NCBI GenBank assembly: GCA_035463475.1
Contig: DATHTE010000051.1
Coordinates: 124,001-188,000 of the forward strand
DNA from: JACPDI01 sp035463475
Lineage (GTDB): Bacteria; Acidobacteriota; Vicinamibacteria; Vicinamibacterales; 2-12-FULL-66-21
Length of the DNA: 64,000 bases
Direction: 5' to 3'
Shown: positions 1-7,924 of the stretch, in pieces
How the letters are laid out: each line of letters starts with the position of its first letter
How positions within the stretch are numbered: position 1 is the stretch's first letter
The notes under the pieces: generated by a model
The model's database searches: none
The model's input: only the letters and a program-made list of their open reading frames with translations
Told to the model about the DNA's origin: nothing
Program-made: the position numbers and the translations under genes

Positions 1-262
1 GCCGCGGCGTGATCAGCCGCGTGCCGCCGGGCGCGCCGGCGTAGATCTCGCGCAGCCGGTGCGGCTCCTCGGAGGCGGTGAAGCAGACTTCGACGCGCGG
101 GTCAGCGCTCACCGCGCGGTGCACCGGCGCTACCATCGTGTAGTTCACGGGCGTGCGGCCGTCCACGAGGATGCGGCGGCGGCCGGACGACCGCGACAGC
201 CTGGCGTCGACGCGCCGGACGGCGTCGACCGCGCGACGGGCCAGCGTCGCAGGACCCGTCAC
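1..262 (-). CDS. CDP-glycerol glycerophosphotransferase-like protein, N-terminal part (runs off left edge)
   Basis: An open frame read leftwards from a GTG at 262 reaches the window edge without a stop, giving about 87 residues. The GTG overlaps the stop of the upstream O-antigen ligase gene (GTGA), so the two are probably translationally coupled. After a basic leader the protein contains RRRILVDGRTPVNYTMVAP and later a PRVEVCFTASEEPHRL stretch. This resembles the N-terminus of TagB/TagF-like CDP-glycerol:poly(glycerophosphate) glycerophosphotransferases, which start with an ILVDxRTP-type strand. The family call is from memory of that pattern; the active-site domain lies outside the window. 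A phosphopolyol-type modification of the exopolysaccharide would fit the choline/polyol-type nucleotidyltransferase at 7078-7872. Confidence 0.5.
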   Translation of the reverse strand, partial: MTGPATLARRAVDAVRRVDARLSRSSGRRRILVDGRTPVNYTMVAPVHRAVSADPRVEVCFTASEEPHRLREIYAGAPGGTRLITPR

Positions 263-1806
263 GGCGTCGCCTCCGGGAGGCTGCGGAACGTGGTGGCGCC
301 CGTCGCGTTCGCCCTCGAGTGGAAGTCTCTCGTGGTCTCCGCCTTCAGGCGGACGTCTCCCGTGCCCTCTGCCTTCAGGCGTGCCAGGCGCGCCCGCAGG
401 GAGCTCGCGATCAACAGCTCGCGGGGCGCCGCCGCGAGCGCGAGCACGTAGTAGAAGGTCCAGTTGTACGCGACCGACGCGAACTGGGCGCACACGAACC
501 ATCCGATCAGCCCCGCGCTCATCGCCGAGAGGTGCGCCTGCATCCAGACCACCGCGGGCTCGCCGGGCGCGACGATGCCGGCCCTGATTCCGCGCGTGAG
601 CAGCACGCGCGCCTCGCGGATGGCGTAGAGGCCGCGGCCGACCAGGAACAGCATGATGAGCGGCCCCAGGATGCCCAGCTCCGTCGCCAGCTGCAGCAGC
701 GCGTTGTGCGTTTCCCGCCAGGTCTCCTGCCGGCCCGGAGGGTTGTAGTTCTTGAACTGTCCCGCGCCAACGCCGGTCAGTGGGCGCTCTGCGAACGTCT
801 GCAGGGCCTCTCGGAAGAGGACCTGTCGCGCTTCGCGCGACCCGGTCTGATCTTTCTCTTCGTCGGTGATGCTGGCCATCCGCTCGATGTAGCTCGCCGG
901 CAGGAACGGCACCGAGACGGCCGCGACGAACAGCCCCGCGAGGACCAGCGCGGGTCGCCGGCGCAGCGCGTACGCCCCAGTGATGAGCACGACGATCACC
1001 AGGCCGATCGTGCCACTCCGGGACTGGGTGAAGATCACCGCGCCGACCATGAGCGCGGCGATCAGCATGGCGGCGGCGCGCTTCATCGTCTTCCCGGGAG
1101 CGATTGCCGCGAAGACGGCCAGCGGCAGATAGCTCACCAGGTTCAGCGCCAGGTCGTTCGGATTGCGGAAGATGCCCCCGATCGAACCCTGCACGCGGCC
1201 ACCTTCGACGAGGTTGACGCCGCGCACATAGTCGAGCATCGCGCGGAAGCCGAGATACCCGCAGGCCAGCAGGATGACCCAGGTCATGCGCTCCACGCGC
1301 CTCGGGGACCGGAGCGCGTGGGTCATGAGCACGAAGATCGCGATGATCTTCAGGTACACGTCCGTGAAGGTCGCGAACGCGCCTCCCTTCCAGAAGGAGA
1401 AGGGAATGGTCAGCGCCATCAGCGTGCCGAGCGCCGCAACACCGACAAACTCCGGCGTGAGCGGGACGATCGCCTGCCCCCTGCGCAGGCGCTGAAAGGC
1501 CATTGCCGTCAGCGCGCAGATGGCCGTGAACTCGGCGAGGTGCAGCGGCGCCAGCAGGACGATCTGGTCCTGCGGCCGGAAGAAGAGCACGATCGTGAAC
1601 GCGAGCAGCCAGCGCCACGCCCAGTCGGCCCGCTTTGGCTCCGCGAGCGCCCGCCCGTCGCTTGGCGCGACCTCGCCGCTGCGGACCTGGCCGTCGCGCA
1701 CGTCTCCGTTGCGGCCCTCGCCTCTGTGGAGGCCGCCGACGCCCGCGTCTCCTTTGCGGACCTCGTGCGCCCCGGTGCCGTAGCTGAACGCCAGTCGTTC
1801 GCTCAT
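259..1806 (-). CDS. O-antigen ligase / Wzy-type polymerase family membrane protein
   Basis: The 515-residue polytopic membrane protein has about ten to twelve hydrophobic helices and a large periplasmic loop. The loop carries the RPLTGVGAGQFKNY and ETHNALLQLATELG stretches typical of the Wzy_C/O-antigen ligase domain, with a conserved histidine in the ETHN motif. It should polymerise or transfer lipid-linked oligosaccharide repeats at the periplasmic face. I chose the ATG at 1806 (MSERLAF); an in-frame ATG at 1845 would add 13 residues. Both ends are odd: about 60 hydrophilic, Gly/Arg/Asp-rich residues precede the first helix, and the last 35 residues contain the repeated words LKAEGTG and LKAETT. 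Both tails are encoded by low-complexity DNA resembling intergenic repeat. It lies inside the EPS operon. Confidence 0.87.
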   Translation of the reverse strand: MSERLAFSYGTGAHEVRKGDAGVGGLHRGEGRNGDVRDGQVRSGEVAPSDGRALAEPKRADWAWRWLLAFTIVLFFRPQDQIVLLAPLHLAEFTAICALTAMAFQRLRRGQAIVPLTPEFVGVAALGTLMALTIPFSFWKGGAFATFTDVYLKIIAIFVLMTHALRSPRRVERMTWVILLACGYLGFRAMLDYVRGVNLVEGGRVQGSIGGIFRNPNDLALNLVSYLPLAVFAAIAPGKTMKRAAAMLIAALMVGAVIFTQSRSGTIGLVIVVLITGAYALRRRPALVLAGLFVAAVSVPFLPASYIERMASITDEEKDQTGSREARQVLFREALQTFAERPLTGVGAGQFKNYNPPGRQETWRETHNALLQLATELGILGPLIMLFLVGRGLYAIREARVLLTRGIRAGIVAPGEPAVVWMQAHLSAMSAGLIGWFVCAQFASVAYNWTFYYVLALAAAPRELLIASSLRARLARLKAEGTGDVRLKAETTRDFHSRANATGATTFRSLPEATP

Positions 1807-1810
1807 CGGA

Positions 1811-1921
1811 TCACCGCCACACCGCGCGCCGCTGTACGAGTGCAAGCAGCCCCGACACCACGGCGGCGTTCATGGTCACGAACGCGTACGCGATGCGCGC
1901 CGCACGATCGATCACGTTCAT
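1811..1921 (-). CDS. 36-residue hydrophobic ORF, probable detached C-terminus of the GT2 glycosyltransferase
   Basis: This short ORF begins with an ATG whose TGA neighbour is the stop of the glycosyltransferase gene (ATGA overlap), and it ends five bases before the ATG of the O-antigen ligase gene. The product begins MNVIDRAARIAYAFVTMN, continues with one hydrophobic helix and ends ALVQRRAVWR. GT2 polysaccharide synthases commonly end with a last membrane helix and an arginine-tryptophan-rich tail of this kind, and the preceding gene ends instead in an unrelated Ala/Pro-rich tail. The ORF is therefore either the glycosyltransferase C-terminus displaced by a frame change or a separately translated small subunit. 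A sequencing error in the overlap is also possible. Confidence 0.5.
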   Translation of the reverse strand: MNVIDRAARIAYAFVTMNAAVVSGLLALVQRRAVWR

Positions 1922-3084
1922 CGCTCAACTCCCGAGGCCGCCGGCCGGACGGCGGCATGCCGCACGTCCGCCGAGGGCTGGACCGCCGGGGGCGCGGAGG
2001 TGCCGGTCGCGCGCTTCTCCAGCCAGGCGCCGTAGCCGGCGAGCGCGTAAAAGCCAATCTGCGCGCCGAACGCGGCCATGTAGAGGAGGCCCGCCGGGGC
2101 CAGCACCGCGGAGCTCACCAGCAGCACGCCCATGGCGTAAGGCACGATCAGGCGCCCCAGCTTGTGAGATGCGTACTGCAGCCACACGGGGTTGCGCGCG
2201 GGATTCAGCAGCGGCGGTTCCAGGGAGAGCACCTGGTAGTTGCCGGCGAGCGTCCGCACCTTGCGCCGCCGCTCCGCCGCCGCAACCCGTTCGACGCGGT
2301 CGTGCGCTTTCGCGCGGCCGTCGAACACGACGCGGTAGCCGGCGAGCACCCCCCGCATCGGCGCCAGCACGTCGTCGAGGAGCGTGGGCGCGGGAAGGGG
2401 TCGCCACAGCGACCGGCGCATCGCGTAAATCGCGCCGGTCGCGCCCAGCGTGGACCACACGGCGCTCTCGTGGCGCCGGAGCCACTTCTCGTAGCGCCAG
2501 TACGCGCCCATGCTCTCGCCGATCGTGGAGGTGCCGTTCCTTCGCGCTGCCTCGGCGTCGCCCGCTCGCGGCCCAGCGCGACGCGGTGCCCCCACCTCGC
2601 AGTCGAGGAGCAACTCCCCCGTGACGGCGCCGACCGACGGGTCCGCGAAGTTCTCCACGAGGCGGCGCAGCGCGTCCCGCTCGAACGTCTGCCGCGCGTC
2701 GGCGAACGCGAGAATCTCGTAGCGCGCCCGCGCCACGCCGGCGTTCAGCGCCGTCGGCTTGCCTGAGGCGGGAATCTCGACAAGATCGACGCGCTCCGCG
2801 AACGGCGCCAGCGCGCGGCGCGTCCCGTCCGTCGACCCGTCCGAGACGACGACGATCTGCAGCGGCCCGGGATAGTCCTGCGCGAGCAGGTTCTGGATTC
2901 GGGCGGGGAGCCGCGCGGCTTCGTTGCGGGCCGCAATCACCACCGAGACGCCCGGCGCCTCAGCGCCGAGGGGCGCGCGCCGGACGGTCCTCGCCCGCAG
3001 CCGCGACCATGCGGCAAGCAGCGCCGGGTAGCCCACGTACACGTAGGCAATGAGCGCGAGCGAGATCCAGAACAGCGTGCGCAT
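1918..3084 (-). CDS. Membrane-anchored family 2 glycosyltransferase
   Basis: The 388-residue protein opens with a membrane helix (FWISLALIAYVYVGYPALL), followed by a GT-A fold. VSVVIAARNEAARLP is the nucleotide-binding strand, IVVVSDGSTDGT the second acidic motif and AFADARQTFE the DxD-like site. A TLLDDVLAPMR stretch supplies the catalytic-base region, and an RRRKVRTLAGNYQ motif corresponds to the processive QxxRW region. Three C-terminal hydrophobic helices follow. It probably adds a sugar to the lipid-linked EPS intermediate at the inner membrane. It starts 3 bases after the dehydrogenase stop, in the same operon. The last 30 residues are Ala/Pro-rich and lack the final helix expected for the family; that helix appears in the next small ORF (1811-1921). 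Confidence 0.9.
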   Translation of the reverse strand: MRTLFWISLALIAYVYVGYPALLAAWSRLRARTVRRAPLGAEAPGVSVVIAARNEAARLPARIQNLLAQDYPGPLQIVVVSDGSTDGTRRALAPFAERVDLVEIPASGKPTALNAGVARARYEILAFADARQTFERDALRRLVENFADPSVGAVTGELLLDCEVGAPRRAGPRAGDAEAARRNGTSTIGESMGAYWRYEKWLRRHESAVWSTLGATGAIYAMRRSLWRPLPAPTLLDDVLAPMRGVLAGYRVVFDGRAKAHDRVERVAAAERRRKVRTLAGNYQVLSLEPPLLNPARNPVWLQYASHKLGRLIVPYAMGVLLVSSAVLAPAGLLYMAAFGAQIGFYALAGYGAWLEKRATGTSAPPAVQPSADVRHAAVRPAASGVER

Positions 3085-3087
3085 GTT

Positions 3088-4491
3088 TCACGCCACGGCC
3101 TCGGCGGCCGCGTTCGCGCGCGGCGCCGTCCGTTGGGCGGGGTTGGGCGCGCCGAGGCGGAACACGTGCGGCGCGCGACTTCGTGTCGCGTTCCGCGTGT
3201 CCACCACGAGATCCGCCGCGTTGACGATCCCCGCGTAGTCGAATGCCTGGTGGTCCGTCAGGATCGCGACGCAGTCGGCCGCCGCGATCGTCTCCGCGCC
3301 GAGCTCCACGGAGCGCAGCTCGTGGCCGCCCGGCCACGCCGCGGCGGGCAGCACGGGCACCCACGGATCGCTGTAGGCCACCGTCGCGCCCCGCTCCTCG
3401 AGCAGGTGCATCACGTCGAGCGACGGCGACTCCCGGATGTCGTCGATGTCCCGCTTGTAGGTGATGCCGGCGACCAGCACCGTCGAGCCGTTGAGCGCCT
3501 TCCGTCGCGTGTTGAGCGCCTCGCCGATCTTGTCGACGACGAAGTGCGGCATCGCGCCGTTCACGTGCCCTGCGAGCTCGATGAAACGCGGCTCGAACCC
3601 GAACTGCTTCGCCTTCCACGACAGGTAGAACGGATCGATCGGGATGCAGTGCCCGCCCAGACCCGGCCCGGGGTAGAAGGGCATGAAGCCGAACGGCTTG
3701 GTCTTTGCTGCCTCCACGACCTCCCAGACGTCGATGCCGAGCTTGTCGCACATGAGCGCCAGCTCGTTGACGAGCCCGATGTTCACGGCGCGGAACGTGT
3801 TCTCGAGCAGCTTCACCATCTCAGCGACGACAGGCGAGCTGACGGGCACGATCGTGTCGATCGCGGCGCCGTACAGCGCGGAGGCCAGCTCGGCGCACGC
3901 GGGCGTGAGCCCGCCGACCACCTTCGGCACGTTCTTCGTGTTGAACCGCTCGTTGCCCGGATCGACGCGCTCCGGCGAGAACGCCAGGAAGAAGTCGACG
4001 CCCCCCTTGAGCCCTTTCGCTTCGAGCATCGGCTGCAGCAATTCAACGGTCGTGCCCGGATACGTTGTCGACTCGAGCACCACGAGCATGCCGGGGTGGA
4101 GGTGCTCCGCGATCCGCTCGCAGGCCGCCACCACGCACGACATGTCCGGGTCCTTCGTCTTTCGCAGCGGCGTCGGCACGCAGATGTTCACCGTGTCGAG
4201 CTCGGCGATGACGCTGAAGTCGGTGGTCGCGTTCAGCCGCCCGGCACGCACGTGCTCGCGTACGTCAGCCTCGGGAACGTCGGGGATGTACGAGGTCCCG
4301 GCGTTGATGGCGACCACCTTGCGATGGTCGAGATCGATGCCCGTGGTGCGAAACCCCGCGCGTGCGAGCTCGCACGCGAGCGGCAGGCCCACGTAGCCGA
4401 GCCCGACGACCCCCGTGCGCGCCGTGCGGGTCTTGAGACGATCCAGGAGAACGGCCGCCAATCCAGACATGAGTGCTTCAGGCTCCTTCAT
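3088..4491 (-). CDS. UDP-sugar 6-dehydrogenase (UDP-Glc/GlcNAc/ManNAc type)
   Basis: This 467-residue enzyme should oxidise C6 of a UDP-hexose to the uronic acid with two NAD+, giving an acidic sugar donor for the EPS. A Rossmann motif GVVGLGYVGLPLA is at residues 27-39. VPTPLRKTKDPD and LESTTYPGTT stretches follow, then the helical dimerisation centre and the catalytic cysteine in GPGLGGHCIPIDPF (Cys282). A C-terminal UDP-binding domain begins at GITYKRDIDDIRESP. The GGHCIPIDP form fits the WbpA/TuaD group better than hexameric UDP-Glc dehydrogenases, but the exact sugar cannot be read from sequence. The ATG at 4491 overlaps the stop of the upstream ATPase (ATGA). The last 25 residues are low-complexity Ala/Pro. 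Confidence 0.94.
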   Translation of the reverse strand: MKEPEALMSGLAAVLLDRLKTRTARTGVVGLGYVGLPLACELARAGFRTTGIDLDHRKVVAINAGTSYIPDVPEADVREHVRAGRLNATTDFSVIAELDTVNICVPTPLRKTKDPDMSCVVAACERIAEHLHPGMLVVLESTTYPGTTVELLQPMLEAKGLKGGVDFFLAFSPERVDPGNERFNTKNVPKVVGGLTPACAELASALYGAAIDTIVPVSSPVVAEMVKLLENTFRAVNIGLVNELALMCDKLGIDVWEVVEAAKTKPFGFMPFYPGPGLGGHCIPIDPFYLSWKAKQFGFEPRFIELAGHVNGAMPHFVVDKIGEALNTRRKALNGSTVLVAGITYKRDIDDIRESPSLDVMHLLEERGATVAYSDPWVPVLPAAAWPGGHELRSVELGAETIAAADCVAILTDHQAFDYAGIVNAADLVVDTRNATRSRAPHVFRLGAPNPAQRTAPRANAAAEAVA

Positions 4492-5966
4492 CAGACTTCT
4501 GCCAGCCGGGCGAAGAGGCGCCGAATCCGGCTCCAGAAACTTTCGCGGCCCTGCGACCGCTGCGCGTACCCCGTCATGCCCGAGTAGGCGGGGGCGGGAG
4601 TCGTGGCGCGCTGCGTGAGCGGCCGTCCCGCCGAGTGCGGCGCCGCCGCGCCCGTCGCGACGCTGCCGAGCGGCTCCGAGACCCTGCGCGGGGGCACGTA
4701 GCCGTGCGTCGCCGCAGGTTCGTGCGCGTACGCTGGCGTTGCCGCGCCGAAGCCCTGGGTGTCCGCTGGGGCGGAGGTGGGCGTCGCGCCGGTCCGTCGC
4801 AGCAGCCGGTACTCCTCGGACAAGACGCGCCGCTGCTCCTGCAGCTCCCGCTCCCGCTGCAGCAGCATCTCCTCACGACGGCGGATCTCTTCCTCTCTCG
4901 TCGCGATCGCGAGCGCGGCGCCCGCCGTCGAAGACGCGGGCGCGGGATGGGCCACACTGGCCGGGGACGAAGTCCCGCCGAAGCTGGCCGGAGCGCTTTC
5001 CGCCGGGCGCGCGTAGGCAGGCGGAGCCTCGCCGAAGCCGGCGTCGGACCCGTTCAAAGAGCCGGCGTAGGCGGGCGCCACCACCACCGGCGCGCCGGCG
5101 CTGGACGCCATGTCCACGGACTCGGAGCACGCCTCCGCCGCCGGTTCCGCCGGCAGCACGCCGGTGGCCTCGAGTTCCTTCAACGCCTCCTCGGTAAGCG
5201 CGCGATCGATGTGATGGCGCTCCTCCGCGTAGCCGAACACGAGCACCGCGTCGCAGATCACGTTGATGATGCGCGGCACCCCGTGGCTCCTCGCGTGCAC
5301 GAGATCGGTGACCGCGCGCGGGAACTCCGGCGGAGCGCCGATCGCCGCGTGGCGGAGGCGGTGGCTGATGTACCTCGCCGCGTCGTCGGCATCGAGCGGC
5401 TGCAGGTGATAGCTCACCGTGATCCGTTGCCGCAGTTGCTCGAGCTGCGGCGAATTCAGCTTGTCGCGCAGGTTCGGCTGGCCGATCAGCACGATCTGCA
5501 TCAGCTTCGACTTTTCCGTTTCGAGGTTCGACAGCATCCGCAGTTCCTCGAGCGCGGCGGCGCTCAGGTTCTGGGCTTCGTCGATGACGACCAGCACCAT
5601 GCGGCCGTGCATCCGCTGATCGACGAGGAACTGCGCCAGGTCGCGGAGCATGAGCGGCTTGCTCTTGCCGCTCGGATCGAGCCCGAGATCGACCAGCAGC
5701 GCCTCGAGGACCTCCCGCGGATCGAGGATCGTGTTGACGATCCGCGCCACGGTCGTGTGCGCGTCGAGCGTGCGCAGCACCGTCTGCAGCAGCGTCGTCT
5801 TTCCGCTGCCGATTTCGCCCGTCACGACGACGAAGCCGGCGTGGCTTTCGAGGCCGTAGCGCAGGTAGTCCAGCGCCTCCTGGTGCACCCGGCTCGGATA
5901 GAGGTAGTCGGGATCGGGACTCAGCGCGAAGGGGCGTTCCCGCAGGTGATAGAAGCGTTCGTACAT
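4491..5966 (-). CDS. ExeA-like AAA ATPase of PEP-CTERM/EPS loci (TIGR03015-like)
   Basis: The protein has 491 residues. Its first 280 form an ExeA/GspA-like AAA domain: the family N-terminus MYERFYHLRERPFALSPDP, Walker A GEIGSGKT (50-57), Walker B LVVIDEAQNL and a sensor region ending in GVPRIINVICD. This is the signature of the putative secretion ATPase of exosortase-linked EPS loci. The rest is Ala/Pro-rich linker with a basic-acidic coiled coil (REEEIRRREEMLL to RVLSEEYRLL) and a basic C-terminal patch. There is no membrane helix. It may energise or organise EPS export at the inner membrane, but the family has no settled function. The start overlaps the upstream yvcK-like stop (ATGA). Confidence 0.9.
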   Translation of the reverse strand: MYERFYHLRERPFALSPDPDYLYPSRVHQEALDYLRYGLESHAGFVVVTGEIGSGKTTLLQTVLRTLDAHTTVARIVNTILDPREVLEALLVDLGLDPSGKSKPLMLRDLAQFLVDQRMHGRMVLVVIDEAQNLSAAALEELRMLSNLETEKSKLMQIVLIGQPNLRDKLNSPQLEQLRQRITVSYHLQPLDADDAARYISHRLRHAAIGAPPEFPRAVTDLVHARSHGVPRIINVICDAVLVFGYAEERHHIDRALTEEALKELEATGVLPAEPAAEACSESVDMASSAGAPVVVAPAYAGSLNGSDAGFGEAPPAYARPAESAPASFGGTSSPASVAHPAPASSTAGAALAIATREEEIRRREEMLLQRERELQEQRRVLSEEYRLLRRTGATPTSAPADTQGFGAATPAYAHEPAATHGYVPPRRVSEPLGSVATGAAAPHSAGRPLTQRATTPAPAYSGMTGYAQRSQGRESFWSRIRRLFARLAEV

Positions 5967-7081
5967 CAGTCCTCGCCTCCAACCGTCTGCACCGGGACGC
6001 GCGGCCGCCAGGCGCCGAGCTTTCCCCGCGCGACGGCGGTGATGGCGGCGGCAAGCCGCTCGGGATGGTGTCGGATCTTGCACGGGGGCAGTTTGGACGC
6101 GAGCGGCACGCCGATCGCCCTCACGCCCATGGCGGAGAGCTCGTCGATGTCCGCGCCCGTCACGCGGACCGGCGAGGCCCCGCGCGAGCCGTAACTCTTG
6201 ACGAGCGCCTCCGGGACCGCGCTCGTGCTGTACAACACGAAGTCGAAGAGGCGCGCGCCCACGTGGCCGGTCACGACCCGAAGATGCGCGGGCGCGTCGT
6301 AGCCGTCGGTCTCGCCCGGCTCCGTCATCAGGTTCATGACGAAGATGCGCGCGGCGCGCGAGGCCGCGAGCGCCGCAGCCAGCTCCCGCACGAGCAGCGG
6401 CGGCAGCAGGCTCGTATACAGACTGCCGGGGCCCACCACGACGACGTCGGCGTTGCGGATCGCCTCGATCGCGGCGGGCGGTGTGAGCGGCGCCGGGGGA
6501 GACAGCGTCAGCCGCCGCACGGCGCCGTGCGCCTCGCGAATGAGCGTCTCGCCGCGCACGGTGCGGCCGTCCGCGAGTTCGGCGACGAGGGTCACTGCCT
6601 CGGTCGTCGCGGGGAGCACGGTGCCGCTGGCGCCGAGCACGCGCCCCGCGAGTTCGACGGCGCGCGGGAAGTCATTCGTCACGTCGGCGAGCGCCGCGAG
6701 CACGAGGTTGCCGAGCGCGTGGCCGTTCAAACCGTTCCCCCCGCCGAAGCGGTACTGAAACAGGTCGGCGATCATCCCCTGGTGCTCCGAGAGCGCGGCC
6801 AGGCAGTTGCGGATGTCTCCGGGCGGCGTCATGCCGAACTCGGTGCGCAGCCGTCCCGAGCTGCCGCCATCGTCGCTCGTGGTGACGATCGCGACGAGCT
6901 GGTCCCGGGGCGTCGAGTCGCGTTCGCCGTAGAGGATCGGACGCAACCCACGGAGCACGTTGGGCAGGCCCGTGCCGCCGCCGATCGCCACCACGCGCGG
7001 GATATGGGTCAGGCGCGGCGTGGCGTCGCGATCCTCGACGGCGGAGCGGGAGAACGGGGACAACCGCGAAGGCATGGTCAC
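5966..7081 (-). CDS. YvcK/CofD-like gluconeogenesis factor family protein
   Basis: The 371-residue protein contains VVAIGGGTGLPNVLRGL near residue 35, TSDDGGSSGRLR, PPGDIRNCLAALSE, GGNGLNGHALGNL and VVVGPGSLYTSLLPPLLV. These are all hallmarks of the YvcK branch of the CofD-like fold, which binds UDP-sugars in Bacillus and links cell-wall metabolism to carbon source. Here it is embedded in an EPS operon, suggesting a role in balancing UDP-sugar supply; that role is inferred. The GTG at 7081 overlaps the nucleotidyltransferase stop (GTGA); an in-frame ATG at 7075 is an alternative. The C-terminus overlaps the ATPase start. Family assignment is firm; biochemical activity is not known for this subgroup. 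Confidence 0.9.
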   Translation of the reverse strand: MTMPSRLSPFSRSAVEDRDATPRLTHIPRVVAIGGGTGLPNVLRGLRPILYGERDSTPRDQLVAIVTTSDDGGSSGRLRTEFGMTPPGDIRNCLAALSEHQGMIADLFQYRFGGGNGLNGHALGNLVLAALADVTNDFPRAVELAGRVLGASGTVLPATTEAVTLVAELADGRTVRGETLIREAHGAVRRLTLSPPAPLTPPAAIEAIRNADVVVVGPGSLYTSLLPPLLVRELAAALAASRAARIFVMNLMTEPGETDGYDAPAHLRVVTGHVGARLFDFVLYSTSAVPEALVKSYGSRGASPVRVTGADIDELSAMGVRAIGVPLASKLPPCKIRHHPERLAAAITAVARGKLGAWRPRVPVQTVGGED

Positions 7082-7872
7082 GCGCGCGACTCCGTGCCGG
7101 TGGCGGCAACCGGCTGGTCGTACTCCGCCGCATCGGGCGCGTCGGCGAGATCGGCGGCGATGGCCGGCAGGATCTCATCGAGGGCCCGCTGGTAGTCTTC
7201 GGGGAAATCGACTTCCGTCCACGGCAGCCCGCGCGTACCGATCGCGTGGAGCGGCCGCACGCGGGCGAACTCGAGGAAGGCACGCGGCGCCCACTCGCGC
7301 GTCCCCCCGGCCTTCACGATGCGATCGAGGATCGGCACCAGCGCGCGCGCGCCGTCGCGGCCGAACTTCACGATGCCGAGGTTCTCGCCGTCGGCCTCCG
7401 CCGGGTCCATCTGCTTCGAGATGTCGACGACGCACCCGCGGCGGACCTTGATCTTCATCTCTTCGTCGCCGAACGGCGGATCGCTGTCATCGCGGTACGC
7501 CATCAGCAGCGCGTCCTCGTAGCGGGCGGTCAGCAGGTCGTCCAGCAGCCGCGGGTGGAACACGACGTCGCAGTTCATCACGACGAACGCATCGGTCAGC
7601 AGGTGACGTGCCAACCACAGCGAGTACAGGCTGTTAGTCGTCGCGAACGCGGCGTTCTCCACGAAGCGGATCCCCGGCCCGCAGTGGCGCCGCACGGCCT
7701 CGGCCTCGCAGCCGACGACCGCCGCGATGTCGTCCACGCCGCACGCACGGAGCGCGTCGATCTGCCGCTCGAGGAGCGACGAGCCGCCGAGCCGCACCAG
7801 GCACTTCGGCATGTTCGCCGTCGCGCCGTTCAGGCGGGAGCCCCGTCCCGCCGCCAGAATCACCCCCTGCAT
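7078..7872 (-). CDS. Sugar/polyol-phosphate nucleotidyltransferase (LicC-like)
   Basis: This 264-residue GT-A-type nucleotidyltransferase begins MQGVILAAGRGSRLNG, the NTP-binding loop, followed by PKCLVRLGGSSLLERQI and the metal-binding FVVMNCDVVFHP strand. The TTNSLYSLWLAR segment resembles the NNIYSL motif of LicC-type phosphocholine cytidylyltransferases and related inositol- or polyol-phosphate enzymes. It probably makes a CDP- or UDP-activated building block for the polysaccharide. The ATG at 7872 is preferred because GAGGAG lies 5 bases upstream; a GTG at 7878 is in frame. It starts 53 bases after the flippase gene. The product fits a CDP-linked donor for the transferase-like gene at the left edge. 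Confidence 0.82.
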   Translation of the reverse strand: MQGVILAAGRGSRLNGATANMPKCLVRLGGSSLLERQIDALRACGVDDIAAVVGCEAEAVRRHCGPGIRFVENAAFATTNSLYSLWLARHLLTDAFVVMNCDVVFHPRLLDDLLTARYEDALLMAYRDDSDPPFGDEEMKIKVRRGCVVDISKQMDPAEADGENLGIVKFGRDGARALVPILDRIVKAGGTREWAPRAFLEFARVRPLHAIGTRGLPWTEVDFPEDYQRALDEILPAIAADLADAPDAAEYDQPVAATGTESRA

Positions 7873-7924
7873 CGTCACTCCTCGTCGGGCGCGCCGCCGC
7901 GGCGCGTCCAGTCGAAATCTCCCG

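Noticed and set aside
319..2766. Long plus-strand open frame opposite the O-antigen ligase and glycosyltransferase genes
   Set aside because: It is an antisense shadow created by high GC third-position bias; its translation is Arg/Ala/His-rich without any domain, while the minus-strand frames have clear families.
3050..3238. Small plus-strand ORFs inside the EPS operon (for example 3050-3238, 5419-5619, 8073-8726)
   Set aside because: All are opposite well-supported genes, lack ribosome-binding sites and have Arg/Ser-rich shadow composition.
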